This document shows positions 8,425 through 16,367 of a stretch of DNA of 64,000 nt, in pieces (position 1 is the stretch's first letter; every line of letters begins with the position of its first letter). Made by a program: the position numbers and the translations under genes. The stretch comes from Prado023 sp963774745 (GTDB taxonomy: Bacteria; Actinomycetota; Actinomycetes; S36-B12; CAIYMF01), in NCBI GenBank assembly GCA_963774745.1, contig CAVZGE010000003.1, positions 248,001 through 312,000 on the forward strand. The letters run 5' to 3'. The notes beneath the pieces are model-generated. The model was not told the origin of the DNA. It was given only the letters and a program-made list of their open reading frames with translations, and searched no databases.

Positions 8425-9350
8425 TGCGGGTCCTGTTCGCGGGAACCCCGGAGGCGGCGGTGCCCTCGCTGCGCGCGATCCTGGCCTCGCCGCACGAGGT
8501 CGTCGCGGTCCTGACCCGGCCCGATGCGCCGGCCGGCCGGGGCCGCCGGCTGATGCCCTCCCCGGTGGCCGAGATCGCCCTGGCCGAGGGCATCGAGGTC
8601 CTGCGGCCCCCGCGCGCCAGTGACCCCGAGTTCCTCGACCGGCTGGCCCAGCTCGCGCCGGATGCCGCCCCGATCGTGGCCTACGGCGGGCTGATCCCCC
8701 CGGCGGCCCTGGCGATCCCCACCCATGGCTGGGTGAACCTGCACTTCTCGTTGCTGCCGGCATGGCGCGGGGCCGCGCCGGTGCAGCACGCGGTCATGGC
8801 CGGTGACCAGGTCACGGGCGCGAGCACGTTCCGGTTGGAGCAGGGCCTGGACACCGGCCCGGTGTTCGGGGTCGTCACCGACACCATCGGGCCCACCGAC
8901 ACGGCCGGTGACCTCCTGGGCCGCCTCGCCGTGTCCGGGGCCGGGCTGCTCGTGGCCACCCTCGACGGGCTCGAGGCCGGCGCCCTGGTCGCCGTCCCGC
9001 AGTCGAACGAGGACGTGAGCCTCGCGCCCAAGATCCGCGTCGAGGACGCGCGGGTGGCCTGGACGGACCCGGCGATGCGCGTCGACCGGCTGGTCCGCGG
9101 GTGCACGCCTGCGCCAGGGGCGTGGAGCGAGTTCCGCGGCGAGCGGATCAAGCTGGGTCCCGTGCGGCCCGCGCCCGAGATCCTCGACCTTGCCCCCGGT
9201 GAGGTCCGGGTGCTCAAGAACAGCGTCTGGGTCGGCACCGCCACGCATGCGGTGCTCCTCGGCGAGGTCAAGGCCGAGGGCAAGAAGCAGATGGCCGCCG
9301 GGGACTGGGCCCGCGGCGTTCGGGTGGAGCAGGGCGAGCGCCTTGGCTGA
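8424..9350 (+). CDS. fmt: methionyl-tRNA formyltransferase
   Basis: A 308-residue enzyme that formylates initiator Met-tRNA using 10-formyl-tetrahydrofolate. The N-terminal Rossmann-type catalytic domain begins MRVLFAGTPEAAVPSL and carries the folate-site HGWVNLHFSLLPAWRGAAPV with its conserved His and SLLP loop. The C-terminal OB-type tRNA-binding domain starts near residue 205. The 3' end overlaps the proposed TTG start of rsmB by 8 nt. Confidence 0.97.
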   Translation: MRVLFAGTPEAAVPSLRAILASPHEVVAVLTRPDAPAGRGRRLMPSPVAEIALAEGIEVLRPPRASDPEFLDRLAQLAPDAAPIVAYGGLIPPAALAIPTHGWVNLHFSLLPAWRGAAPVQHAVMAGDQVTGASTFRLEQGLDTGPVFGVVTDTIGPTDTAGDLLGRLAVSGAGLLVATLDGLEAGALVAVPQSNEDVSLAPKIRVEDARVAWTDPAMRVDRLVRGCTPAPGAWSEFRGERIKLGPVRPAPEILDLAPGEVRVLKNSVWVGTATHAVLLGEVKAEGKKQMAAGDWARGVRVEQGERLG

Positions 9351-10815
9351 GGACCGCAACCGCCCGGGGGGGGCCGGCAGGTCCCGCTCCGGTGGTCGCC
9401 GGCCCGCCAAGCCGGCGGGCCGGCCCACCCGGATGGATCCCGCGCGGTTGGCGGCGCTCGACCTGTTCCGTGCGGTGGAGCTCGACGGGGCCTATGCGAA
9501 CATCGCCTGGCCGCGGATCCTGGCCCACCACCGGCTGTCCGGCCGGGACGCCGGGTTCGCCACCGAGCTCGGGTACGGGGCCCTGCGCTGGCGCGGTCGC
9601 CACGATGCCATCCTGGCCGACTGCGTCGACCGGGGGCTCGACACCCTGCAACCCGAGCTGCTCAACGCCCTGCGCCTGGGCGTCCACCAGCTGCACAACA
9701 TGCGCGTCGGCGACCACGCTGCCGTGGGCGAGACCGTCGAGCTGGCCCGCCAGACGGTGAACCAGGGGGCGGCGGGGTTCGCCAACGCCGTCCTGCGTCG
9801 GGTGGCACGCGGGGGGTCCGCCGAGGACTGGGTCGACCACCTGGTGGCGTCCCGGGCCCTGCCGTCGCTGGCGGCCGACCCGGTCGCACACCTCGCGGTC
9901 GCCACCTCGCACCCGGCCTGGATCGTGGGCGGACTCCACGACGCACTGGCCGCATCACAGCCCCAGCGCACCTGGGACGACACCCGGGCCGAGCTGCTCG
10001 CGGACAACACGGCCGGAGCGGTCACGCTGGTCGCGCGCACCCTTGGCCGCGACGAGCTGACCCGGCGGTTGGTCGAGCAGGGGGTCTCCGCGCACGACGG
10101 TGCCCTCTCGCGCATGGCCGTGCGCGTCGATTCCGTGAACCCGGCCGCCATCCCGGAGGTGGCCACCGGTGCCGCGGGCGTTCAGGACGAGGGCAGCCAG
10201 GTGGTGGCCCTCGCCCTGGCTGATGCAGCACTCGAGGGCCCCGATGCGCGCTGGCTGGACATGTGCGCCGGACCCGGCGGCAAGGCAGCCCTGCTCGCGG
10301 GTCAGGTCGTGACGCGTGGGGGATCGCTCACGGCCGTCGAGCTGCACGCCCATCGCGCCGAGCTGGTTCGGGCCTCGTTGCGGCCGATCCGGGGTCGGCA
10401 CGAGGTGGTGGTGGCCGACGCCACCGTCGATGACATCGGCGCCGGCTACGACCGGGTCCTCCTCGACGCGCCCTGCACCGGGCTGGGCGCACTGCGCCGG
10501 CGGCCGGAGTCGCGGTGGCGCCGCTCGGCCGAGGACCTCGCCGAGCTCACTGCCCTCCAGCGGCGACTCCTGGCCAGGGCGCTGCAGGTGGTGCGGCCCG
10601 GCGGGCTGGTCCTGTATGTCACCTGCTCGCCGCACCTGGCCGAGACCGAGGCGGTGGCTGCCACGGCGGGTCGGCTCGGGGGAGAGGTGATCCCCGTGGG
10701 TGACCGGCCCGAGCTGGACCTGCCGGCGGGTGCCGTGTCGGGGCCGTACCTGCGGCTCTGGCCCGGGGAGCACGACACGGACGGCATGTTCGCCGCCCTC
10801 ATCCAGCGGCGCTGA
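9343..10815 (+). CDS. rsmB: 16S rRNA (cytosine-967 C5) methyltransferase
   Basis: A 490-residue enzyme that makes m5C967 in 16S rRNA. An N-terminal NusB-like RNA-binding domain (LDLFRAVELDGAYAN onward) precedes the SAM-binding domain with MCAGPGGKAALLAG. The two catalytic cysteines are in DAPCTGLGALRRRPE and YVTCSPHLAETE. I chose TTG 9343, which overlaps fmt, and this adds a Gly/Arg-rich tail of about 30 residues. ATG 9433 is an alternative start that would remove it. The 3' end overlaps the convergent MFS gene by 17 bases. Confidence 0.93.
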   Translation: MAEDRNRPGGAGRSRSGGRRPAKPAGRPTRMDPARLAALDLFRAVELDGAYANIAWPRILAHHRLSGRDAGFATELGYGALRWRGRHDAILADCVDRGLDTLQPELLNALRLGVHQLHNMRVGDHAAVGETVELARQTVNQGAAGFANAVLRRVARGGSAEDWVDHLVASRALPSLAADPVAHLAVATSHPAWIVGGLHDALAASQPQRTWDDTRAELLADNTAGAVTLVARTLGRDELTRRLVEQGVSAHDGALSRMAVRVDSVNPAAIPEVATGAAGVQDEGSQVVALALADAALEGPDARWLDMCAGPGGKAALLAGQVVTRGGSLTAVELHAHRAELVRASLRPIRGRHEVVVADATVDDIGAGYDRVLLDAPCTGLGALRRRPESRWRRSAEDLAELTALQRRLLARALQVVRPGGLVLYVTCSPHLAETEAVAATAGRLGGEVIPVGDRPELDLPAGAVSGPYLRLWPGEHDTDGMFAALIQRR

Positions 10816-12046
10816 GGGTCCCTGCGCCGGGCGGCACGACGTCCGGGTCCAGCCTGCGCCCGAATAGCCACAGCCCGACCGCGGCCACGGTCGCGATCGT
10901 CCCCGAGACGAGCAGGGGGATCACCCCGGCGCCCGGCCCGGCGGTCCACAGCAGCCCGGCCCAGAGCCCGGCCACCAGGATCCCCGCGCCGGCCAGGCCC
11001 TGGAACAGCCCCTGTGCGTGGCCGCGGACGTCCGGCGGGGCCAGGGCGCTGAGCCACGCCTTGCCGACCCCATCGGTGATCCCGGCGAACCCGCCGTAGA
11101 CGACCAGCAGTGCCAGGACGGCCCCTCCGCCGTCCACGAGCCCGAGTCCCACGTAGCCGATCGCGAAGCACCCCAGGCCCAGTGCGTACACCCGGGAGCG
11201 CGGCCAGCGGTCGCTGAGGGCACCTGCGGGGTACGCGATGGCCGCGCTCGCAAGGTTGAGCAGCGCGTAGGCGCCCGCCACCTGCGCCGCGCCGTATCCG
11301 AGCTCGTTGACGCGCAGCAGGATCAGCGCATCGGGGAAGTTGACCAGCGCGAAGATCCCGAGGACCGCAGCCAGCGTGCGCACGCGCCGGGGGAGGGGCG
11401 CGTGCCTCGGCTGTGGGCCCGAATGCGCACCGATCGGTCGGGCCGGAGGCCGTGGTGGGCGCGGGCGGGAGTCCCTGGTGAGGCCGACCAGCGCCACGCT
11501 GATCAGCGCCGGGATCACCGCGATCCACAAAGCCAGGCCGATGTCGCCCCCGGTGGCCGTGAGGATCGCCAGGCCGAGCAACGGGCCGATGACCGCCCCG
11601 AGGGTGTCGGCCGCCCGATGGAATCCGAAGACCCTGCCCAGGGACTGCGGGGGGACGCCATCGGCGAGCAGCGCGTCGCGTGGCGCCCCACGGATGCCCT
11701 TGCCGATGCGGTCCACGACCCGCCCGAGCAGGACCACCGGCCAGATCCCGGCTGCGGCGATGACCACCTTCCCGATGGACGCCAGCCCGTAGCCGCCGAC
11801 CACGGCCGGCTTGCGGCCGTACCTGTCCGACCAGCGCCCCGACACGTACTTCATGGCCGCCGCGACGCCCTCGGCCACCCCCTCGACCAGCCCCACGACG
11901 GCCGCCGGCGCCCCCAGGGTGGTGGTCAGCAGGATCGGCAGCAGTGGGTACATCAGCTCGCTGGCGGCGTCCTGGGCCAGCGACACGGCGGAGAGGACCT
12001 TGACGTTGCGCGTGAGCCAGCGCCGGTCCCGCGCCGAGGTGCTCAC
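10799..12046 (-). CDS. MFS family transporter
   Basis: A 415-residue integral membrane protein with about 12 helices. The loop 2-3 signature GRWSDRYGRKPAVV is typical of the major facilitator superfamily, and ALSDRWPRSRVY is its echo in the second half. A cytoplasmic linker rich in Arg/Pro (RDSRPRPPRPPARP) separates the halves. It probably exports a drug or metabolite by proton antiport, but the substrate cannot be read from sequence. I chose GTG 12046 because a TACTCT box lies 7 nt upstream. A longer open frame to 12142 adds residues with no membrane or family character. The stop lies inside the end of rsmB. Confidence 0.82.
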   Translation of the reverse strand: MSTSARDRRWLTRNVKVLSAVSLAQDAASELMYPLLPILLTTTLGAPAAVVGLVEGVAEGVAAAMKYVSGRWSDRYGRKPAVVGGYGLASIGKVVIAAAGIWPVVLLGRVVDRIGKGIRGAPRDALLADGVPPQSLGRVFGFHRAADTLGAVIGPLLGLAILTATGGDIGLALWIAVIPALISVALVGLTRDSRPRPPRPPARPIGAHSGPQPRHAPLPRRVRTLAAVLGIFALVNFPDALILLRVNELGYGAAQVAGAYALLNLASAAIAYPAGALSDRWPRSRVYALGLGCFAIGYVGLGLVDGGGAVLALLVVYGGFAGITDGVGKAWLSALAPPDVRGHAQGLFQGLAGAGILVAGLWAGLLWTAGPGAGVIPLLVSGTIATVAAVGLWLFGRRLDPDVVPPGAGTLSAAG

Positions 12047-12053
12047 GGCGCCC

Positions 12054-12059
12054 AGAGTA
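12054..12059 (-). promoter_or_regulatory. -10 box TACTCT of the MFS gene
   Basis: TACTCT followed by 7 nt (gggcgcc) and GTG supports the shorter start chosen for this gene. Confidence 0.5.
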
Positions 12060-12182
12060 GGGCCGCTGTCGGGAATGGTCGGGCACCGCAGGGCGTTGAC
12101 CCCACCGACGAGGAGGAGTTCCAGTTGCTGGTCCACGTGCACGACGAACCCCGCACGACCGGGGCTGCCACCGGAATGACGC

Positions 12183-12188
12183 TAGGCT
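12183..12188 (+). promoter_or_regulatory. -10 box TAGGCT of the sigH-like gene
   Basis: TAGGCT sits 8 nt before ATG 12197. A GGAAT at 12173-12177 resembles the -35 half of SigR/SigH promoters, but no GTT lies at the required spacing, so autoregulation is not supported by this site. Confidence 0.4.
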
Positions 12189-12196
12189 CGGGTGCC

Positions 12197-12811
12197 ATGA
12201 CGAGCGCCAGCATGCCACCGACGGAGTCGGATGCGGCGCGGTCTGCCCGGTTCGAGCGCGATGCGCTGCCCCACCTGGACTCCCTCTACAGTGCAGCGCT
12301 GAAGCTCACGAGAAACCCGGCAGAGGCCGAGGACCTCGTCCAGGAGACCTTCCTCAAGGCCTTCGCGGCGTTCCACCAGTACAAGGACGGCACCAACCTG
12401 CGTGCCTGGCTGTACCGGATCCTGACCAACACGTTCATCAACACCTATCGCAAGAAGCAGCGCGAGCCGCTGCAGTCCTCGACCGACGACGTCGAGGACT
12501 GGCAGATGGCCCGCGCCGAGGGGCACACCTCCGGGGGTCTGCGCTCGGCTGAGGCCGAGGCCCTCGACGGCCTGCCCGACTCCGATGTCACCGCCGCCCT
12601 GGCGGCACTGCCCGAGGAGTTCCGGATGGCGGTCTACTACGCCGACGTCGAGGGGTTCGCCTACAAGGAGATCGCCGAGATCATGGGCACCCCCGTGGGC
12701 ACGGTCATGTCCCGGCTGCACCGTGGTCGCAAGCTCCTGCGCGCGAACCTCGAGGACTACGCGATCGAGCGTGGCCTGATCCCCGCCGGGTCGCAGGGGG
12801 AGCAGTCATGA
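12197..12811 (+). CDS. sigH: ECF sigma factor of the SigR/SigH oxidative-stress type
   Basis: A 204-residue group IV sigma factor. Region 2 is AEDLVQETFLKAFAAFHQYK with LRAWLYRILTNTFIN following. Region 4 contains FRMAVYYADVEGFAYKEIAE and the recognition helix GTVMSRLHRGRKLL. The RKKQREPLQ linker after region 2 is characteristic of SigR/SigH, which controls thiol homeostasis genes such as thioredoxins. The stop overlaps the ATG of an RsrA-type zinc anti-sigma factor, which fixes the family assignment. The nearby PdtaS and WhiB genes echo the neighbourhood of sigH in mycobacteria. Confidence 0.92.
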   Translation: MTSASMPPTESDAARSARFERDALPHLDSLYSAALKLTRNPAEAEDLVQETFLKAFAAFHQYKDGTNLRAWLYRILTNTFINTYRKKQREPLQSSTDDVEDWQMARAEGHTSGGLRSAEAEALDGLPDSDVTAALAALPEEFRMAVYYADVEGFAYKEIAEIMGTPVGTVMSRLHRGRKLLRANLEDYAIERGLIPAGSQGEQS

Positions 12812-13083
12812 GCTGCGGGAATCCCCACGAGCTGGACTGCCGGTCCGCCCTCGATCACCTCTACGAGTTCCTGGACGGCGAGGTGGCCCCCACCGATCAC
12901 GAGCAGATCGCCCAGCACCTGCAGGAGTGTGCGCCCTGCCTGCAGGAGTACGACGTCGAGCGGATCGTGAAGGCCCTGGTCGCGCGATCCTGCTGCGAGG
13001 TGGCGCCCGCCCAGCTGCGCTCCCGACTGGTCGCCGAGCTCGTCAGCGTCCGGATCCAGATGAATCCCACGGACCGGGCCTGA
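12808..13083 (+). CDS. rsrA: zinc-binding anti-sigma factor RsrA/RshA
   Basis: A 91-residue protein of the ZAS family that holds the preceding sigma factor inactive until disulfide stress releases zinc. The signature H-x3-C-x2-C is HLQECAPC, and an upstream Cys (ELDC) provides the fourth ligand expected in this family. Additional cysteines (ARSCCEV) lie nearer the C-terminus. The ATG overlaps the sigma factor stop (ATGA), giving near-equal synthesis of the pair. Confidence 0.93.
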   Translation: MSCGNPHELDCRSALDHLYEFLDGEVAPTDHEQIAQHLQECAPCLQEYDVERIVKALVARSCCEVAPAQLRSRLVAELVSVRIQMNPTDRA

Positions 13084-13120
13084 GGACCGACTCGGGCACC
13101 CACGCCCACCCTGCACGGGG

Positions 13121-13126
13121 CAGGAT
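13121..13126 (+). promoter_or_regulatory. -10 box CAGGAT of the 13133 gene
   Basis: CAGGAT, 6 nt before GTG 13133. The same hexamer recurs at this distance ahead of four other genes or gene starts in the window. Confidence 0.4.
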
Positions 13127-13132
13127 GTCCCC

Positions 13133-13591
13133 GTGCACCTGTCCATCCACCTGACCTCGCCGGGGGCTCGGCCCGCCGTCGTGGCCGATGCCGGGACCCT
13201 GATCGACCAGGAGGTGGCCCGCACCGCGGGCCTGTCGGGGATGGCGGTGCGCTCGGCCTATCGGCTGCTCACCGGGATCCGGCCCGGGATGGTGCCCCAT
13301 GCCGTGGACGGGCTCCTGGACCCGTTCGCAGACGAGCTGGACCGGTTCTACCAGGAGCACCTGACCACGGGGAAGCCGCTCGTCGACATCCTCAGCGCAC
13401 AGCGCACGAGCATGGCCGAGGCGCTCCTGTCGATCACCGATGACCGTGCCGAGCGCACCAGCCAGGTGGCCCTGCGGCGCGCCTACCAACGGGTGCGCGG
13501 CACGGCGCGTGGTTACGTCGAGGCGGCCGCGCCCGGGATCGCGGCCCTCATCGACGCGCACACGCCGTCGCCATCGGACCCCTCGGCCTGA
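13133..13591 (+). CDS. conserved actinobacterial protein (DUF6918-like)
   Basis: A 152-residue soluble, mostly helical protein with no catalytic motif I recognise. It begins VHLSIHLTSPGARPAVVADA, then TLIDQEVARTAGLSGMAVRS, and has a central VPHAVDGLLDPFADELDRFY. This arrangement resembles a family of unknown function restricted to actinobacteria (DUF6918, from memory, unverified). It follows rsrA by 49 nt but has its own start-proximal -10 box. No transmembrane segment or signal peptide is present. Confidence 0.6.
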   Translation: MHLSIHLTSPGARPAVVADAGTLIDQEVARTAGLSGMAVRSAYRLLTGIRPGMVPHAVDGLLDPFADELDRFYQEHLTTGKPLVDILSAQRTSMAEALLSITDDRAERTSQVALRRAYQRVRGTARGYVEAAAPGIAALIDAHTPSPSDPSA

Positions 13592-13599
13592 GGGTGCCG

Positions 13600-14349
13600 C
13601 TATGCCGCACCCCGGCGGGGGAGCAGGCCCAGGACGAGTCCCACGAATGCGGTCCCACCGATCACCAGCAGCGGGGTCATCGTGCCCAGCGCCATGACCC
13701 CGTACATCACCAGCAGGGCAGCCACACCCACGCCGAGCACGAGGCCGGCCAGGATCCCGAGGATCGTCCGGCCGAACCGGTTCTGAGCGACGGGGATGGC
13801 GGGCACGTGGACGAGCATGCGCAGCAGCATCAGGATCCCGATGCCACCCAGGACGCTCAGGGCGATCGCGAGCCACCCGGCGGGGGACTGCAGCGGGTTG
13901 CCGGAGAACTGGATCCAGCCCGAGACGCTGCACGTGGCGCCTGACTCACCGGTCAGGTCGACAGTGACCAGGACCAGGCCGGGGATGGCGAAGGGAAGGT
14001 ACTCGCTCGGGGTGATCTCCCCGTCGGCCGTCGTCGTGCCCGAGCTGTTCGTCACGTCCCCACCGAAGGAGAACGGCCTGGCGGTGACCGTCCAGCTGCC
14101 GTTGGCGATGACCTCGTCCGAGGATCCCTCCCACCTCACGGGGCCGTCGAAGTCGACCTCGAACGGGTCGTCCTGGGTGGCTCCCGGTCCCGGTGCGGTG
14201 ACGGACTGGATCTGCTCATCCGTGGTGGTGAACGAGATCGCGGACCCCTGGCATCCCGAGGCGTCCGCGCCGACTGCCGCCCCGGCGGCCATCCCGGCCA
14301 GCAGCAGCGCGGCCATGGCCGACAGGATCGTGCGTGATGGGTGCCGCAT
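13600..14349 (-). CDS. putative exported/membrane protein of unknown function
   Basis: A 249-residue protein. ATG 14349 follows GGAGGAGCA, a clear ribosome site, and opens a signal peptide (MRHPSRTILSAMAALLLAGM). Roughly residues 27-150 form an extracellular beta-rich domain with two cysteines (ASGCQGS and GATCSVSG). The C-terminal third has three hydrophobic segments (WLAIALSVLGGIGILMLLRM, the stretch around GLVLGVGVAALLVMYG, and LLVIGGTAFVGLVLGLLP). I do not recognise a family. The gene converges with the DUF6918-like gene, with 8 nt between their ends. Confidence 0.75.
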   Translation of the reverse strand: MRHPSRTILSAMAALLLAGMAAGAAVGADASGCQGSAISFTTTDEQIQSVTAPGPGATQDDPFEVDFDGPVRWEGSSDEVIANGSWTVTARPFSFGGDVTNSSGTTTADGEITPSEYLPFAIPGLVLVTVDLTGESGATCSVSGWIQFSGNPLQSPAGWLAIALSVLGGIGILMLLRMLVHVPAIPVAQNRFGRTILGILAGLVLGVGVAALLVMYGVMALGTMTPLLVIGGTAFVGLVLGLLPRRGAA

Positions 14350-14361
14350 TGCTCCTCCAAC

Positions 14362-14391
14362 GGGCACGCCTGCGCGGGCACGCAGGTGCCC
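14362..14391 (-). terminator. hairpin downstream of the DUF5655 gene
   Basis: GGGCA...CCTGCG pairs with CGCAGG...TGCCC around a 6-nt loop, with a 2-nt bulge. It lies between the end of the DUF5655 gene and the start of the membrane protein gene on the same strand. There is no T-run, as is common at this GC content. Confidence 0.45.
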
Positions 14392-14465
14392 GACTGCAAT
14401 TCTGGCAGCGCAGCGCCGGTGCCGGGAGGGCCGGAAGTCCCGACCGGGTGGGCGATCCAGGCACC

Positions 14466-14861
14466 TCAGGACGCGGCATCGTAGGCGGCGCTGACCCACC
14501 CGGCGACCTCGTCGTCGAGGTCGGCGAGGTCGTGCACCTCGAGGTGGTGCATCCAGCGGCCCGGGTAGGGCTCGACGACCTGCTTCCACCGGGGGCTGTC
14601 GAGGTGCTCGCGCAGGCCGAGGGACAGCACCACCTCGGCCTGGGGATGGGGCAGCCAGGTGCCGGGCAACCAGAGCCAGGCGAACCCGATCCGGTGCCGG
14701 AACGCCACCTGCGTGGCCGTGAGCCGGACCACCGCCGGACCGAGGCCGGCGACGACGCCGCTCGTCCACCCGAACACCGCCGCACCCAGGGGAGCCCCGG
14801 AGAGGAACTGCCCGATCACCGGCAGGCAGTCAGGGTCGTCGAGCTGCCACTCGGTCGCCAT
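14466..14861 (-). CDS. DUF5655 family protein
   Basis: A 131-residue soluble protein. The second half carries the family pattern of a lipid/ligand-binding-like domain: AEVVLSLGLREHLDSPRW, then RWMHHLEVHDLADLDDEVAGW ending in AAY, shown in part as HHLEVHDLADLDDEVAGW. The function is unknown; some family members occur fused to or near DNA-modification and toxin-like genes, but no such context exists here. ATG 14861 is chosen because TAGCGT lies 7 nt upstream. The longer open frame to 15083 would overlap the bL37 gene on the other strand. Confidence 0.7.
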   Translation of the reverse strand: MATEWQLDDPDCLPVIGQFLSGAPLGAAVFGWTSGVVAGLGPAVVRLTATQVAFRHRIGFAWLWLPGTWLPHPQAEVVLSLGLREHLDSPRWKQVVEPYPGRWMHHLEVHDLADLDDEVAGWVSAAYDAAS

Positions 14862-14868
14862 GCGACTG

Positions 14869-14874
14869 ACGCTA
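14869..14874 (-). promoter_or_regulatory. -10 box TAGCGT of the DUF5655 gene
   Basis: TAGCGT followed by cagtcgc (7 nt) and ATG decides the start at 14861. Confidence 0.5.
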
Positions 14875-14994
14875 GTCGGTCGTGAGCCGCCGCGTGCGAC
14901 CCGTCGGTGGGGCGGGGTGGCCGGCGGTCGGGGATTTCGCCCGGCGCGCGCCGGTGTGCGACCATGGGGCATCCGCAGGACCTGAGGAGTCGAC

Positions 14995-15069
14995 ATGAGC
15001 AAGCGCGCCCGCAAGCGCCGTTCCCGCAAGGGCAATGGAGCCAACCACGGCCGTCGCCCCAACGCCTGA
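14995..15069 (+). CDS. 50S ribosomal protein bL37 (24 residues)
   Basis: A tiny, extremely basic protein that starts MSKRARKRRSRK and ends GANHGRRPNA. This matches the actinobacterial large-subunit protein bL37, known from mycobacterial ribosome structures (same length, same KR-rich start and ANHGKRPN-type end). ATG 14995 is preceded by TGAGGAG at a proper distance. A 12-bp terminator hairpin follows 14 nt after the stop, so it is probably transcribed alone at high level. Automatic gene callers often miss it because of its size. Confidence 0.88.
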   Translation: MSKRARKRRSRKGNGANHGRRPNA

Positions 15070-15083
15070 GCACCGGGCAGCAT

Positions 15084-15111
15084 CGAGGAGGGACCCCGTG
15101 GTCCCTCCTCG
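15084..15111 (+). terminator. strong hairpin after bL37
   Basis: CGAGGAGGGACC (15084-15095) pairs perfectly with GGTCCCTCCTCG (15100-15111) around a CCGT loop. It ends the bL37 transcript before pilT. No T-run follows. Confidence 0.8.
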
Positions 15112-15193
15112 CGGCATGTCGGGCGGCAGATCGGGCACTGCTCCGATCGGGGTAACGGTCAAGACCCGGACCCCACCGGTCGAATAGACCGAC

Positions 15194-16336
15194 GTGAGCC
15201 TTACATCCGTGGGTTCGGTCTCCTTCGGGATGCCGGAGCGTTCGACCCGGGCGACATCCGCCCGGTCCGTCGAGCCGTACTTGCGCGCCCTGGTCGAATC
15301 CGGTGGGTCGGACCTGCACGTCAAGGTCGGATCGCCACCCCGGGTGCGCATCGATGGGCGGCTGCGCAAGCTGCAGGCTCCTGAGCTGACAGCTGACGAC
15401 ACCGAGCACATGGTCCGCCAGGTCCTGCGCTCGGACCTCGTCGAGTACTTCGAGCGCACCTGCGAGGCGGACTTCGCCTACGCGATCGAGGGGCTCGGGC
15501 GGTTCCGGGTCAACGCGTTCCGCCAGCGCGGCTCCGCGGGCATGGTGTTCCGGCGCGTGGCCATCGGGGCCGAGCCGCTCGAGCAGCTGGGACTGCCCGC
15601 GGTTGTCTCCGCACTGGCAACCGAGCCCCGTGGGCTGGTCCTGGTGACCGGCCCGACCGGGTCGGGCAAGTCCACGACGCTGGCCGGCATGATCGACCAC
15701 GTCAACAGCCACCGCGAGGTGAACATCGTCACGATCGAGGACCCGATCGAGATCGTGCACTTCGACAAGCTGGGCATGATCAGCCAGCGTGAGGTGCACG
15801 TCGACACCGAGGACTTCGCCACCGCGATGCGCGGGGCGATGCGCCAGGACCCCGACGTGATCATGGTCGGCGAGATGCGCGACCTGGAGACCGTCAAGGC
15901 GGCGATCACAGCCGCCGAGACCGGCCACCTGGTCATGTCCACGCTGCACACGGTGGATGCCCAGGAGACCGTGGCCCGGATCATCGACTTCTTCCCGCCG
16001 CACGAGCAGCAGCAGGTCCGGTTCTCGTTGGCCGGTGCCCTGCGCGGGATCCTGTGCCAGCGGCTGGTGCTGCGTGCCGATGGCCGCGGACGGGCCGTGG
16101 TCATGGAGGTGTGCGTCAACACCGGGCGGGTCGCCGATGCCATCGCCGACCCGGCCAAGACCTCGATGCTGGCCTCGCTCGTCGGGGAGGGCGGCTACTA
16201 CGGCATGCAGACCTTCGACCAGCACCTCACCGTGCTCTACCGCGACGGCATGGTCAGCCTGGACGCAGCGCTGGCGGCCTCCAGCAACCCGCACGACCTC
16301 ATGGTCGAGCTGCGCCGACTGGGCCTGGTGTCCTGA
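15194..16336 (+). CDS. pilT: PilT-type type IV pilus retraction ATPase
   Basis: A 380-residue secretion ATPase. The N-terminal PAS-like domain contains GGSDLHVKVGSPPRVRIDG. The core holds Walker A GPTGSGKSTT, the Asp box TIEDPIEIVH, Walker B DPDVIMVGEMRD and the His box STLHTVDAQETVARIIDFFP. These are the features of PilT (retraction) rather than PilB (assembly, longer). No pilin, PilC or PilB gene is in the window, so it stands alone here. A 20-residue Ser/Thr-rich extension precedes the usual N-terminus. GTG 15194 has no obvious ribosome site; GTG 15209 is an in-frame alternative. Confidence 0.9.
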   Translation: MSLTSVGSVSFGMPERSTRATSARSVEPYLRALVESGGSDLHVKVGSPPRVRIDGRLRKLQAPELTADDTEHMVRQVLRSDLVEYFERTCEADFAYAIEGLGRFRVNAFRQRGSAGMVFRRVAIGAEPLEQLGLPAVVSALATEPRGLVLVTGPTGSGKSTTLAGMIDHVNSHREVNIVTIEDPIEIVHFDKLGMISQREVHVDTEDFATAMRGAMRQDPDVIMVGEMRDLETVKAAITAAETGHLVMSTLHTVDAQETVARIIDFFPPHEQQQVRFSLAGALRGILCQRLVLRADGRGRAVVMEVCVNTGRVADAIADPAKTSMLASLVGEGGYYGMQTFDQHLTVLYRDGMVSLDAALAASSNPHDLMVELRRLGLVS

Positions 16337-16354
16337 ACCGAGCGGTCGGGGATC

Positions 16355-16360
16355 TACGCT
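16355..16360 (+). promoter_or_regulatory. -10 box TACGCT of the hotdog-fold gene
   Basis: TACGCT then cgtcgcc (7 nt) and GTG 16368. It fixes the start, as the frame is otherwise open back into pilT. Confidence 0.5.
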
Positions 16361-16367
16361 CGTCGCC

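Noticed and set aside
9190..9342. Upstream extension of rsmB into fmt
   Set aside because: The added residues are Arg/Pro-rich shadow coding of fmt; the TTG at 9343 already exceeds the conserved N-terminus.
12047..12142. 32-residue N-terminal extension of the MFS transporter
   Set aside because: The extra residues have no family match and the -10 box at 12054-12059 would lie inside the gene.
12173..12196. GGAAT upstream of sigH as a SigR/SigH autoregulatory promoter
   Set aside because: No GTT occurs 16-20 nt downstream at the right place; a plain -10 box fits the start better.
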